Part shown: positions 46,700 to 55,751 of the stretch, piece by piece | Layout of the letters: every line of letters begins with the position of its first letter | Position numbering within the stretch: the first letter of the stretch is position 1 | Origin: Hyphomicrobiales bacterium | GTDB lineage: Bacteria; Pseudomonadota; Alphaproteobacteria; Rhizobiales; Beijerinckiaceae | DNA: 64,000 nucleotides | Reading direction: 5' to 3' | Assembly: GCA_027489535.1 (NCBI GenBank) | Contig: JAIXZO010000015.1 | Location: 124,001 to 188,000 of the forward strand | The notes under the pieces: generated by a model | Seen by the model: only the letters and a program-made list of their open reading frames with translations | Told to the model about the DNA's origin: nothing | Databases searched by the model: none | Made by a program: the position numbers and the translations under genes

Positions 46700-47580
46700 T
46701 TGCGGGTATAATCCCCCATGAGGCCCTGCGGGCGATGGATCGTGAACAGGATCAGCGCCAACCCGACGATGCCGATGCGCACGCTCGCCATTTCCACTTC
46801 CGAGATGAAGGGCAGCACGTCACGCAGGAAGCGCGATCCCTCCATGAAGACCATCAGGATGATCGTGCCGACGAGCGCGCCCGAGACGCGGCCGACGCCG
46901 CCCATGATGATCGCCATCCAGATTTGGAACGTGATCAGCGGAATGAACTGTTCCGGCGCGATGAAGCCGATGTAATGCGCATAGACCGCGCCCCCGACGC
47001 CCGCGAGGGCCGAGCCCAGCATCAGCACGCGCAGCTTGAACCGGGCGGGGTCCTTGCCGAGAGCCTTCACCGCTTCCTCGTTGTCGCGGATGGCTTCGAT
47101 CATGCGGCCGAACGGCGAACTCACCATGCGGCGCATGGCGAAGATCGCGACGAGATTGAGGACCAGCAGCAGCCCGAGCACGGCGGAGGCCTGCGACATG
47201 CCCGAGAGGTCTGCGAACATGCGCGGAATGCCCGGAATGCCCTGCACGCCGTTTGTCAACCAGCGTTCGCTGGTCACGATGAGGCGCACGACTTCGGAAA
47301 AGCCGAGCGAGACGATGGCGAAATAATCGTCCCTCAGGCGCAGGCTCACCAATCCCAACGGCCACGCCGCCAAGGCCGCGAGCGCCGCCGAGGCCGGGAG
47401 CGTGATGAACAGCGACACGCCGTGCTGCGAGAGAATGGCGGCGGTATACGCGCCCACGCAGAAAAACCCGACATGGCCGAAATTGATGATGCCGGTCAGG
47501 CCGTATTGGAGATTGAGGCCCAGCGCGAGCAGGACGTAGATGCCGGTCACGATGGCGATGGCGACGAGATAGGCTTCCAT
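46696..47580 (-). CDS. livM: ABC transporter permease, LivM type (system 1)
   Basis: 294 aa membrane protein with about 8-9 hydrophobic segments. Conserved LNLQYGLTGIINFGHVGFFCVGAYTAA and the EAA-like cytoplasmic loop IRDNEEAVKALGKDP are LivM hallmarks. ATG 47580 overlaps the livH stop by one base (TGATG). The longer frame upstream is shadow. Confidence 0.92.
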   Translation of the reverse strand: MEAYLVAIAIVTGIYVLLALGLNLQYGLTGIINFGHVGFFCVGAYTAAILSQHGVSLFITLPASAALAALAAWPLGLVSLRLRDDYFAIVSLGFSEVVRLIVTSERWLTNGVQGIPGIPRMFADLSGMSQASAVLGLLLVLNLVAIFAMRRMVSSPFGRMIEAIRDNEEAVKALGKDPARFKLRVLMLGSALAGVGGAVYAHYIGFIAPEQFIPLITFQIWMAIIMGGVGRVSGALVGTIILMVFMEGSRFLRDVLPFISEVEMASVRIGIVGLALILFTIHRPQGLMGDYTRK

Positions 47581-48446
47581 CAGCGTACGCCCTCGTTGCG
47601 GCCGAACAGTCCGCGCGGCCTGAACAGCAGCACGCCGAGCAGCACCGCGTAAGTGAGCGCGATCTTGTAGGTGAAGCCGACCAGCGGGCTGACCACCTCC
47701 TGCGCCACGCCGAGCAGAATGCCCGCGACGACCGCGCCGACGGGGTGGCCGATTCCGCCCAGCACGGCGGCGGCGAAGGCGGGCAGCAGCATTTCCCAGC
47801 CCATCTCCGGCGACACGACGGTCTTCATGCCGAGCAGCACGCCCGCGACGGCGGAGACGCCGCCGGCGAGGGCCCACAAGGCGATCATCACCCGCTTGGG
47901 CGCGATGCCGGACACTTTGGCCAGCATGGGATCATCCGCCACGGCGCGCATGCGGCGACCGATCGGGGTGGCGTGGAGAATGAGGAACACGACGACGAGC
48001 GTCACGATTGCCGCCGCCGCGATCTTCAGATCGTTGGGCTGTACGCGGATGTCGTAGATGCGGAACGGGCGCACCATGGGCAGCTGGAACACCTGCTGAC
48101 CATGCCCGAAGACGAGGCCGAGAACGGCGCGGATCACGAAGCCGACGCCGATCGAGGCCAAAAGCGACGCGACGGAGGACCGCTGCTCCAGCTTCTTGAA
48201 GACGAAATGATAGGCGAGCAATCCCGTGGCCGCGCCTGCCGCGATGCCCAAGGCTCCCCCGGCGAGGAACGAGCCCGTCCATGCGGTACCGATCAACGCC
48301 GCATAGGCACCCAACGTCATGGTGTCGCCGGTCGCGGCATTGGCGAAACGCGCGATGCCGAACACCAGCGTCACGGCCAAGGCCGCCAAGCCGATGACGA
48401 GCCCGGATACGAGCCCGATCGAGGCGAGTTCGATGATGTCCCTCAT
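47580..48446 (-). CDS. livH: ABC transporter permease, LivH type (system 1)
   Basis: 288 aa with about 8 hydrophobic segments. LVIGLAALAVTLVFGIARFANAATGDTMTLGAYAA and RRMRAVADDPMLAKVSGI (cytoplasmic coupling loop) identify LivH. It follows the binding-protein gene after a 114-bp gap that contains a GC-rich hairpin, so its expression is probably lower than that of the binding protein. Confidence 0.92.
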   Translation of the reverse strand: MRDIIELASIGLVSGLVIGLAALAVTLVFGIARFANAATGDTMTLGAYAALIGTAWTGSFLAGGALGIAAGAATGLLAYHFVFKKLEQRSSVASLLASIGVGFVIRAVLGLVFGHGQQVFQLPMVRPFRIYDIRVQPNDLKIAAAAIVTLVVVFLILHATPIGRRMRAVADDPMLAKVSGIAPKRVMIALWALAGGVSAVAGVLLGMKTVVSPEMGWEMLLPAFAAAVLGGIGHPVGAVVAGILLGVAQEVVSPLVGFTYKIALTYAVLLGVLLFRPRGLFGRNEGVR

Positions 48447-48517
48447 GCGCGGGAAACGGCGGATGCGGCGACGGCCGTGCGGTACATCGAGATGGCTTCC
48501 GGAGAGGGAAAAGAGAA

Positions 48518-48545
48518 CCCCGGCCGCGCGTGGCGGCGGCCGGGG
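48518..48545. terminator. Hairpin between the binding-protein gene and livH
   Basis: Arms CCCCGGCCGC / GCGGCCGGGG, 10 bp perfect with an 8-nt loop, 16 bp after the binding-protein stop. It probably causes partial termination or protects the mRNA 3' end, a common way to make more binding protein than permease. No T-run on either strand. Confidence 0.6.
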
Positions 48546-48560
48546 AGAGCGTCGGATCGA

Positions 48561-49784
48561 TCAGATCTTGACGACGTATTTGCGCTCGATCGTGCCCTTC
48601 GAGACGATGCTGACGCCGAAGTCGGGGGTCACGTCGCCGAACTGGTCGAAGTCGAGCACCGAGGACGCGCCCTCGTAGTTGATCTTGCCCTTCTTCAGCG
48701 CTTCCTTGCCCTCGGCGAAAGAGTAGACCTTCGTGCCCTCGGGGTTGGCGACTTCGCGGATCTTGGCGTTGATCGCGGCGACGTCGGCGTTCGGGCCGGC
48801 GGCCTCCATCGCGAGCGCCAGCGTGATCACCATGTCCCAGGTCATCGCGGCGTAGACGTTCGACAGGCCGCCCTGATTCATGGCCTTGCGATAGGCCTCA
48901 TCATAGACCTTGAACGACGGCGCCTGCTCGTTCGAGACGCTGTCCACCGAGAACAGGCCTTCCGCGACTTCGTTGCCGACCGCCTTGACGAGTTCGGGGT
49001 TCGCCGCCCAGCCGGGGATGATCCACTTGGTGTTTTCGCCGGTCTGGAACCATTCGCGCAGAATGATGGTGGTGTCCGCGAGGTAGGAACCGGTGACGAT
49101 CACGTCGGGCTTGGCGGCCAGCACCTTCTGCAATTCGCCGCGGTAGCTCGCCTGATTGGGCTCGTACACGACGGACTCGACGACCTTGTTGCCCTTGGCC
49201 TCCCACGCCTTGCGGAAGCCCTCGGTGTTGCCGATGCCGGAGGCGTTGTTGAAGGCCATCGTGGCGGCGCGCTTGAAGCCTTCCTTCACCGCGATTTCGG
49301 CGAAGGCGCGGCCGAAGCGGTCATTGGTGGCCTGGAAACGGTAGCCGAGTCCCTTGGCGTTGGCGGGAGCGACCGACAGCGCCGGAGCGCCCGACGTGTT
49401 CATCAGGATCGCGCCGGCTTCGTTGGTGAGCGGCATGACCGCGAGCGAGACGCCCGACGCCCAAGTGCCGAGAACGGCCTGCACCTTGTTGACTTCGATC
49501 AGCTTCTTGGCGGCCAGCACGGCGGCCTGCGGCTGCGTCTGCGTATCCTCGGCGAAGACTTCGAGCTTGCGGCCGGCCGCGCCGCCCGCCGCATTGACGG
49601 CTTCGACGGCCGCCAGGATCATCTTCTGCATGCCCGAACCGTAGGGCGAGCCGGCCCCGGTGACGGGGTTCAGCGCGCCGATGCGGAACGTGCCGCCGGC
49701 CTGCGCGAAGCTGACGCCCGAAAAGGCCGGGAGCGAGAGGGCGCCGGCGAGTCCGGCAAGCGTTTGGCGACGTGTAACGGTCAT
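48561..49784 (-). CDS. ABC transporter substrate-binding protein (LivJ/LivK-like)
   Basis: 407 aa periplasmic binding protein. An N-terminal signal with a twin-arginine-like TRRQTLAGLAGALSLPAF precedes a cut near AQA-GG. The type I periplasmic fold follows (FRIGALNPVTGAGSPYG..., then QAVLGTWASGVSLAVMP). ATG 49784 is used because AAGGGG sits 7 nt from it but only 1 nt from the upstream ATG 49790. It starts 34 bp after the amidohydrolase. The ligand is unknown; the enzymes around it suggest an organic acid or amide rather than leucine. Confidence 0.92.
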   Translation of the reverse strand: MTVTRRQTLAGLAGALSLPAFSGVSFAQAGGTFRIGALNPVTGAGSPYGSGMQKMILAAVEAVNAAGGAAGRKLEVFAEDTQTQPQAAVLAAKKLIEVNKVQAVLGTWASGVSLAVMPLTNEAGAILMNTSGAPALSVAPANAKGLGYRFQATNDRFGRAFAEIAVKEGFKRAATMAFNNASGIGNTEGFRKAWEAKGNKVVESVVYEPNQASYRGELQKVLAAKPDVIVTGSYLADTTIILREWFQTGENTKWIIPGWAANPELVKAVGNEVAEGLFSVDSVSNEQAPSFKVYDEAYRKAMNQGGLSNVYAAMTWDMVITLALAMEAAGPNADVAAINAKIREVANPEGTKVYSFAEGKEALKKGKINYEGASSVLDFDQFGDVTPDFGVSIVSKGTIERKYVVKI

Positions 49785-49818
49785 TTTCATCCCCTTTGTC
49801 GACGTTCTTTTTTCGATT

Positions 49819-51051
49819 TCAGTTCAAAACGCTGCGCTTCACGAACGCGCCGCCCTTCATGATCACGGGCATGTGTCGGCCCTGACCGGTGAGGAGCGAA
49901 AGATCCTTCAGCGGATCGCCGTCCACGGCGATGAGGTCGGCATGGGCGCCGGGCGCAACGACGCCGATCTTGCCTTCCATGCGCAGCAGGCGCGCCGCAA
50001 TATGCGTGGCGGAAGCGATGACGAGATGCGCGGGCAGGACGCGGCCGCGGATGACGAATTCTTCCGACTGATGCCGATGCATCTCGCCCAGCAGGTCGCT
50101 GCCGTAAGCCATCGTCAGGCCGGCCTTGTGCATGATGTCGAGCGACTCCATGCCGGCCGTCCGCACGCCCTCGATCTTGCCGACGGAGTCGGCCGGGAAG
50201 CCGAGGGAGGCCCCCTCGAGCGCCAGCATCTCGTAGGTCACGAGAGTGGGCACGGCGACCGCGCCTTTCGAAGCCGCGAATTTCGCCGTTTCGCTGCCGA
50301 TCAGATTGCAGTGCTCGAGCGAATGCACGCCGCACTCCACCGCGCGGCGGATGCCCGCATCCGTATAAAGATGGGCCGAAACATAGGTCCCGGCGTTCTC
50401 GGCCTCTTCGACGACGGCGATCAGTTCGTCGCGCGAGAAGCCCATGAAATGGATGGGATCGGTGGGCGAGGCGACGCCGCCGTTCGCCATGATCTTCACG
50501 AAATCCGCGCCGCCCTTCAACTCTTCGCGGGCCGCGCGGCGCACGTCGTCGACGCCGTCGCAGAGACGGCCGAGCGCGCCGAGACGGAAGCCGGATCGGG
50601 CCGCCGGACGGTCGTCGAAACGCCCGCGGAAATCGCAGTGTCCCCCGGTCTGGCTCAGCGCCTTGCCGGAGATGACCATGCGCGGCGCAGGGAAATGACC
50701 CTCCTGCGTCGCGACGCGCAGTCCATGGTCCGCCCCGCCGACGTCGCGCACCGTGGTGAAGCCGCGCATCAACATGCCGCGCATGATGACGAGGGCGCGA
50801 ACCGCGACGAGGCTGTCCGGCAGCATCGCGTTCGCGCCGAGATCGGCGGTGCCCGCGATGGTGTGCACATGGGCGTCGATCAAGCCCGGCATCAAGGTGC
50901 GGCCGCCGAGGTCGATGACCTCGGCATCCTTCGACGACACGGACGCGCCGACTTCGCGGACGACGTCGTTCTCGACAAGGACCGAGACCGGATCGGGGCG
51001 CTCGGACGACGTACCGTCGACGATGCGCGCATTGGTGAAGAGTGTCGTGGT
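49819..51051 (-). CDS. Metal-dependent amidohydrolase (imidazolonepropionase/prolidase-like)
   Basis: 410 aa. Metal site DAHVHT in MPGLIDAHVHT, carbamylatable lysine in FVKIMANGG, metal histidines in VSAHLYTD and VHSLEHCN, and the catalytic aspartate in AYGSDLLGEM: the full subtype I set. It probably hydrolyses an amide or peptide-like bond in the cytoplasm. The start is TTG 51051 with GGGAGG 5 nt upstream. It stands between its TetR regulator and the Liv-type binding protein, so import and hydrolysis of the same compound are likely. Confidence 0.9.
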   Translation of the reverse strand, partial: TTTLFTNARIVDGTSSERPDPVSVLVENDVVREVGASVSSKDAEVIDLGGRTLMPGLIDAHVHTIAGTADLGANAMLPDSLVAVRALVIMRGMLMRGFTTVRDVGGADHGLRVATQEGHFPAPRMVISGKALSQTGGHCDFRGRFDDRPAARSGFRLGALGRLCDGVDDVRRAAREELKGGADFVKIMANGGVASPTDPIHFMGFSRDELIAVVEEAENAGTYVSAHLYTDAGIRRAVECGVHSLEHCNLIGSETAKFAASKGAVAVPTLVTYEMLALEGASLGFPADSVGKIEGVRTAGMESLDIMHKAGLTMAYGSDLLGEMHRHQSEEFVIRGRVLPAHLVIASATHIAARLLRMEGKIGVVAPGAHADLIAVDGDPLKDLSLLTGQGRHMPVIMKGGAFVKRSVLN

Positions 51052-51121
51052 CAAGCGTTCCTCCCGTCGGTCCGGCGAACCGCCGTCCCGCATGTCAGTC
51101 GTGTCGTTGATGCTGCGCGGC

Positions 51122-51757
51122 TCATCCGAAGGCCTTCACCGAAACCGCGGCCGGGGCCGAGGGAAACTGTCGGCGCACCTGCGCCTTCCAGAAGCCCAGA
51201 ATGTCGTCGTAATAGCGCGGGTCGTCCCGCAGCACCGTTTGCGCGATCATGCCGCGCACGAGGCACATGGTGGCGTTCATCGCCACCCGCGCATGTTCCG
51301 GCTCGACCCCGGTCCGGTCCGCGAGCGCGGTCCATACCGCGTCGAGCCCGGCATGGAACTCGCGCACGACGGGAATAAGCCGTCCCTTGAATTCGGTGTT
51401 GTGTCGGGCTTCCGGCAGAAATTCCATGGTCACGTAGAACAGCCGGTCCGACATCATCTTCCAGATGTAATCGACGATCTCGTCGCTGGAGCCGCGGCAA
51501 TCGGCGAAGTCGACGGCGAAGCGGTGCAGATCGTCGGTCGCGAGACGCAGCATCTGCGCGATGGACTCGATGATGATCGCCTCGCGCCCCGCGAAATGAT
51601 GCGTCAGCGCACCGCGCGACACGCCGGCCTTCCGGGCGATTTCCGTCGTCGAAATGCGGGCGATGCCGACCTCGTGCAGCAGATCGATCGTGGCGCGCGT
51701 CAAGCGGGCATAGGTCTCGGCGCTTCGCTGCTTTTGCGTTCGCCGCGCCTGTTGCAC
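51122..51757 (-). CDS. TetR-family regulator
   Basis: 211 aa. HTH: ATIDLLHEVGIARISTTEIARKAGVSRGALTHHFAG, then a ligand domain of the BetI/TetR_C type. The start is GTG 51757 with AAGGAG 7 nt upstream; the ATG further upstream lacks such a signal. It is first gene of the amidohydrolase-liv operon and divergent from the hydrolase at 51904, so it may control both. Confidence 0.88.
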   Translation of the reverse strand: MQQARRTQKQRSAETYARLTRATIDLLHEVGIARISTTEIARKAGVSRGALTHHFAGREAIIIESIAQMLRLATDDLHRFAVDFADCRGSSDEIVDYIWKMMSDRLFYVTMEFLPEARHNTEFKGRLIPVVREFHAGLDAVWTALADRTGVEPEHARVAMNATMCLVRGMIAQTVLRDDPRYYDDILGFWKAQVRRQFPSAPAAVSVKAFG

Positions 51758-51801
51758 TCGATGACTCCTTCGATCCGTCAAAAATATGAGAGACAACTTA
51801 C

Positions 51802-51819
51802 AAACAATCAAACCTGTTT
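51802..51819. promoter_or_regulatory. Candidate TetR operator
   Basis: AAACA-N8-TGTTT dyad in the AT-rich divergent region between the TetR gene and the hydrolase. The arms are only 5 bp, so the call rests mainly on position. Confidence 0.3.
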
Positions 51820-51903
51820 TTACAGCGGACCGTCATTGCAGGCGCGGGCTAAGCCATCCATCCTGAGTTCCTGTTGTGAGCGGAATGCGGAAGGTAAAGC
51901 GCG

Positions 51904-52683
51904 ATGCAGACGATCCGGATCGAGGGCGAAGAATTCAATGTCCGGATCGACGGAACCGACGATGCTCCGCCTTTGCTGCTCTCGAATTCGCTGAGTTCCG
52001 ATCTCGAAATGTGGGACGACCAGCTCCCGCTCTGGTCCCGGCATTTCCGCGTCGTCCGTTATGACCAGCGGGGCCACGACAAGAGCGCGGCGTCGCCCGC
52101 ACCCTATGCGATGGACCGGCTCGGCCGCGATGCGGTGGGCGTGCTCGACGCTCTGGGCATCGAGAAGGCGCATTTCTGCGGATTGTCGATGGGCGGCATG
52201 GTCGGCCTGTGGATGCTGACCCATGCGCCGCAGCGGATCGACCGCGCCGTGCTCGCCAACACCGCCGCGCATATGGGCCCGCCGGACCTCTGGAACGGCC
52301 GCGTCGCCGCCGCCCGAAGCGGCGGCATGGCCGCCTTGGTCGACGCCACGATCACCCGCTGGTTCCCCGAGCATTTCCGCACCGCCGCACCCGCCACCAT
52401 GGACCGGATGCGGGCGATGATCCTGCGCACCCCCGCGGAAGGCTATATCGGCTCCTGCCTCGCGATCCGCGACATGGATCAGCGCGAGAGCATGAAGTCC
52501 ATCGACGCGCCCGTCATGGTCATCATCGGCTCGCGCGACCCGGCGACGACGCCGGCCGACGGCGAGTTGATCGCCCGCTCCATCCGGGGCGCGCAAACGA
52601 CCTATCTCGACGCGGCGCACATCTCGAACGTCGAGCAGCCGCAGGCGTTCGGCGAGACGGTGCTCCGGTTCCTCTCGGCCTGA
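51904..52683 (+). CDS. 3-oxoadipate enol-lactonase-like hydrolase
   Basis: 259 aa alpha/beta hydrolase. Conserved LSNSLSSDLEMWDDQLPLW, VRYDQRGHDKS, nucleophile elbow FCGLSMGGMVGL, acid in IIGSRDPATTP and histidine in DAAHISNVEQP match PcaD, which opens the enol-lactone of the beta-ketoadipate pathway. No other pca genes are seen, so its substrate may be a different lactone of the nearby catabolic island. It is divergent from a tetR gene and convergent with the EthD gene. Confidence 0.8.
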   Translation: MQTIRIEGEEFNVRIDGTDDAPPLLLSNSLSSDLEMWDDQLPLWSRHFRVVRYDQRGHDKSAASPAPYAMDRLGRDAVGVLDALGIEKAHFCGLSMGGMVGLWMLTHAPQRIDRAVLANTAAHMGPPDLWNGRVAAARSGGMAALVDATITRWFPEHFRTAAPATMDRMRAMILRTPAEGYIGSCLAIRDMDQRESMKSIDAPVMVIIGSRDPATTPADGELIARSIRGAQTTYLDAAHISNVEQPQAFGETVLRFLSA

Positions 52684-52693
52684 GCGCGCCCGT

Positions 52694-53359
52694 TCACGCG
52701 CTGCGGTGTTCGCGCGTGACGATGATGGGCAGATGGCCGTCCGGCAGAAAGCGCGGCTCGTCCGCGCGCGTGGCGGCATATTCCGGCATCGTCGCGCCCT
52801 GCCGCATCGCGGCGGTCGAATCGAACCACGTTACCGCGAAGCCTTCGAAGGGCGGGGCGCCGTCCGCATAGGCGCGGCGCGCCGTATGGTTTTGCTCGTA
52901 GCGGCGGATGACCGGGATTCGGGCGGCGAGCGGCCCGTGGATTTCGCGCCAATAGCGGAAGAACGGCGCGAGCGGCATGCCCGGCCGTCGGTTGACGAAT
53001 TCGACGTTCTTGACGGCGTTCTCGGGGATCTTGCCGTCCTTCGCGACGACCACCTCGACGGGGATCACAACCTCACGCGCGGGATCGCAGAACGCCGCCG
53101 CGGCCGCGGACAGCGCGCGGGCTTGATCGGACGCGAGGGCGAGGTCGGCCGCCGCGTCGTCGTCGAACCACCATTCCTCGAAGCCGTCGAAGATCAGGTC
53201 GCCCTTGGCGTAGCCCTGAAGCAAAGGCCGCGACTGGACGCAGCCGTGCAGCCCCGGCAGTCGCGCCGCGAGCGGACCGAGTTCGTCCGCCCAGCGCCGC
53301 TGGAAGTCCTCGGGAGAGACGCCGTCGCGGCGCTTGCGCAAGACGACGAGCTTGGTCAT
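52694..53359 (-). CDS. Protein with two EthD domains
   Basis: 221 aa dimeric alpha+beta barrel protein with an internal duplication. The first half starts KLVVLRKRRDGVSPEDFQRRW and the second VKNVEFVNRRPGMPLAPFFRYW. EthD-type proteins accompany degradation pathways; some are monooxygenase helpers or muconolactone isomerase-like. GGAAGGG upstream supports the ATG. It is last gene of the minus-strand catabolic island. Confidence 0.8.
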   Translation of the reverse strand: MTKLVVLRKRRDGVSPEDFQRRWADELGPLAARLPGLHGCVQSRPLLQGYAKGDLIFDGFEEWWFDDDAAADLALASDQARALSAAAAAFCDPAREVVIPVEVVVAKDGKIPENAVKNVEFVNRRPGMPLAPFFRYWREIHGPLAARIPVIRRYEQNHTARRAYADGAPPFEGFAVTWFDSTAAMRQGATMPEYAATRADEPRFLPDGHLPIIVTREHRSA

Positions 53360-53381
53360 TCCGCCCTTCCCCGCTTCGGCT

Positions 53382-54551
53382 TCAATAGGATCGCGGCATG
53401 CCGAGATCGTGCTGGACGACGTAATTGAGGATCATCTCCTCCGAGACCGGCGCGACGCGGAACAAGCGGGCGTCCCGCCAAAGCCGTTCCACGTGATATT
53501 CCTTGGAGTAGCCCATGCCGCCGAGCGTTTGGATCGCCCGGTCGGTGGCGAGGCCCGCGGCTTTGCCGGCGAGCCACTTCGCCATGTTCGCCTCGCTCGA
53601 ATACGGCTTGCCCTGATCATAGAGCGCGGCGGCCTTGTGGTTCATCAACCGGGCGCATTCGAGTTCGATGAAAGCTTCCCCGAGCGGAAACTGCAGCGAC
53701 TGATAGGCCCCGATGGGACCGCCGAAGACCTTTCGGTCCTTCGCGTAATCCACCGCCAGCTTCACCGCGAGTTCGGCAGTGCCGACGAGGCCGGAGGTGG
53801 TGACGATGCGCTCGGTGTTGAGCACGTCGAGCAATTCACGCCAGCCCCTGTGCAGGGTGCCGACGAGTTCCTCGGGCTCCACCCGCACGTTCTCGAAGAA
53901 TACGAGGCTCGACGGCAGGGTGTTGGTGCCGGCCTTCTCGATGGGCCGGTGGACGAGGCCCGCGCGCTCGACGTCGATCAGGAACATGCTGATGCCGTCG
54001 GTCTTGCGCTCGACGTCCTCCGCCCGCTTGGTGCGCGCCACGACGAGCATCTTGCGCGCCTGCGGCACTGCGGTGATCCAGATCTTCTGTCCGTCGATGC
54101 GCCAGCCCGCGCCGTCCTCGCGCGCGAAGGTCTTCATCGCCAGCGTGTTCGTGCCGGCGTCGGGCTCCGTCAGCGCCATGCAGAAATTCACCCGGCCTTC
54201 CACCAAGGCGGGGAGAAGCTCGTTCTTCATGGCGGGCGTGCCGAATTTCGACAGCGTGATGCCGCCGAAAATCGGGTTGAGCATGAACATCTGGCTGAGG
54301 GTGGAACCGCCGCCGGCGGCGCAGAGGGTTTCCACCACCATCGCCATCTCGGTCATGCCGAGGCCGGAGCCGCCGAACTCTTCCGGCACCGCGACGCCGC
54401 ACAGCCCGGCATTGCAGACCTCCTGCCAGAAAGCCGCCGGATATTCCTTCTTCGCGTCGAGATCGCGCCAGTAGTCGAGCCCGAAAGCCTCGCCGACCCG
54501 GCGCGCGGTGTCGACCATGATCGACTGTTCTTCGCTGCGCTCGAAATTCAT
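53382..54551 (-). CDS. Acyl-CoA dehydrogenase
   Basis: 389 aa FAD enzyme that makes a 2,3-double bond in an acyl-CoA. N-terminal helical domain, FCMALTEPDAGTNTLAMKT and GWRIDGQKIWITAV (FAD/substrate region), then GGMGYSKEYHVERLWRDAR in the C-terminal domain. Residues LGGMGYSKEYHVERL match the conserved LGGxGY..e...er segment. ATG 54551 overlaps the E2 stop (ATGA); the upstream extension in this frame is only a shadow of E2. Confidence 0.93.
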   Translation of the reverse strand: MNFERSEEQSIMVDTARRVGEAFGLDYWRDLDAKKEYPAAFWQEVCNAGLCGVAVPEEFGGSGLGMTEMAMVVETLCAAGGGSTLSQMFMLNPIFGGITLSKFGTPAMKNELLPALVEGRVNFCMALTEPDAGTNTLAMKTFAREDGAGWRIDGQKIWITAVPQARKMLVVARTKRAEDVERKTDGISMFLIDVERAGLVHRPIEKAGTNTLPSSLVFFENVRVEPEELVGTLHRGWRELLDVLNTERIVTTSGLVGTAELAVKLAVDYAKDRKVFGGPIGAYQSLQFPLGEAFIELECARLMNHKAAALYDQGKPYSSEANMAKWLAGKAAGLATDRAIQTLGGMGYSKEYHVERLWRDARLFRVAPVSEEMILNYVVQHDLGMPRSY

Positions 54552-55750
54552 GACCGAACTCCCGTGGCATGCTCCGCGCGGAGCAACCGCAATGGATGAT
54601 TGAGGCCCTGCACGACGCGGTCGAGAAACCGCGCGGCGCGCATGCCGTCGAAGACGCGATGGTCGCAGGCGAGCACAAGGCCCATTTCCTGCCGCAGCGC
54701 CGGCCGGCCCTCCGCATCGGGGCGGAACACCGGCTTGATCGCGCCGACGCCGAGAATGGCGGATTGATCCGGATCGATGATCGGCACGAGATGGGCAACG
54801 CCGGTCATGCCTACATTGGAGACGGAGATCACGGCCCCGGCGGTGTCGCCCGGCAACAGGCGACCCTCGCGGGCGCGCAGCACCAAGGCGGATGCGTCCC
54901 GGGCCAAGTCTTCGAGGCCGAGCGTGCCCGCATCGCGCAGCACCGGCACGATCAGGCCGCGCGGCGTATCGACCGCGATGCCGACGCCGCTGCCCGGCAC
55001 CGTCTCGATCATCCCGTCCGTCCAGCGGACGCCGAATTCGGGGGCTTGCGCGAGCGCACGCGCCAGCGCGGCGACGACGAAATGATTGACGGTGAACTTC
55101 GGCTCCGCACCGCCGGCGTTCAACTCGGCGCGGACATGCAGCAACTCGGTCACGTCGGCATCGGCCAGAACGTAGAAATGCGGGATGGTCCGCTTCGACG
55201 CGGACAAGCGGTCGGCGACGATGCGTTCGACGGGCGTGGCGGGGCGTCTTTGAGGAGAGGCATGGTCGGCAGGCGCATGCGCGCGCGGCGCGGCGGCTTC
55301 GACGTCCGCCGCCTTGATGCGGCCGCGCGGGCCGGAACCCTGCAGCGCGGCGAGGTCCACGCCCTTTTCGCGCGCGATGCGGCGGGCGAGCGGGGTCGAA
55401 AGCCGGCGCTCGGCGGCGACGGCCGGAACCGCGGAGACGCCCTCCGTCGCGGAACGCGAAACATTCTCCGCGGCGTCGGGCGTCTCCGGGCGTTCGGAAC
55501 GCGAGCTTTCTCCGGTCCACAGCGCGACGGGCGCGCCTACGGGGACCACGTCGCCCTCGTTCGCCAACAAGGACTCGATGCGGCCGGGGCCGGCGGCTTC
55601 GATTTCGGTGGCGATCTTTTCGGTTTCGACGACGAACAGCACGTCGCCCGCCTTCACCTCGTCTCCCGGCGCGACCCGCCAGGACGCCAGAAGACCCTCG
55701 GTCATGGTCAGACCGAGCTTCGGCATCACGACGGGGTTCGCGCCGGCCAT
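54548..55750 (-). CDS. 2-oxoacid dehydrogenase E2 (dihydrolipoamide acyltransferase)
   Basis: 400 aa. One lipoyl domain with lipoylated Lys45 in VVETEKIATEI, a peripheral-subunit-binding domain (TPLARRIAREKGVDLAAL...RGRIKAADV) and the catalytic core ending in DHRVFDG (His364, Asp368). It transfers an acyl group from E1 to CoA. A gene for the E3 lipoamide dehydrogenase is not in the window, so E3 must be shared. ATG 55750 is 1 bp after the enoyl-CoA hydratase stop. Confidence 0.93.
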   Translation of the reverse strand: MAGANPVVMPKLGLTMTEGLLASWRVAPGDEVKAGDVLFVVETEKIATEIEAAGPGRIESLLANEGDVVPVGAPVALWTGESSRSERPETPDAAENVSRSATEGVSAVPAVAAERRLSTPLARRIAREKGVDLAALQGSGPRGRIKAADVEAAAPRAHAPADHASPQRRPATPVERIVADRLSASKRTIPHFYVLADADVTELLHVRAELNAGGAEPKFTVNHFVVAALARALAQAPEFGVRWTDGMIETVPGSGVGIAVDTPRGLIVPVLRDAGTLGLEDLARDASALVLRAREGRLLPGDTAGAVISVSNVGMTGVAHLVPIIDPDQSAILGVGAIKPVFRPDAEGRPALRQEMGLVLACDHRVFDGMRAARFLDRVVQGLNHPLRLLRAEHATGVRS

Positions 55751-55751
55751 C

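Noticed and set aside
53382-55520. A 712-codon frame that could be read as a fused protein containing acyl-CoA dehydrogenase
   Set aside because: Its first half is an Arg-rich shadow of the E2 gene in another frame. The true dehydrogenase starts at ATG 54551 with an ATGA overlap.
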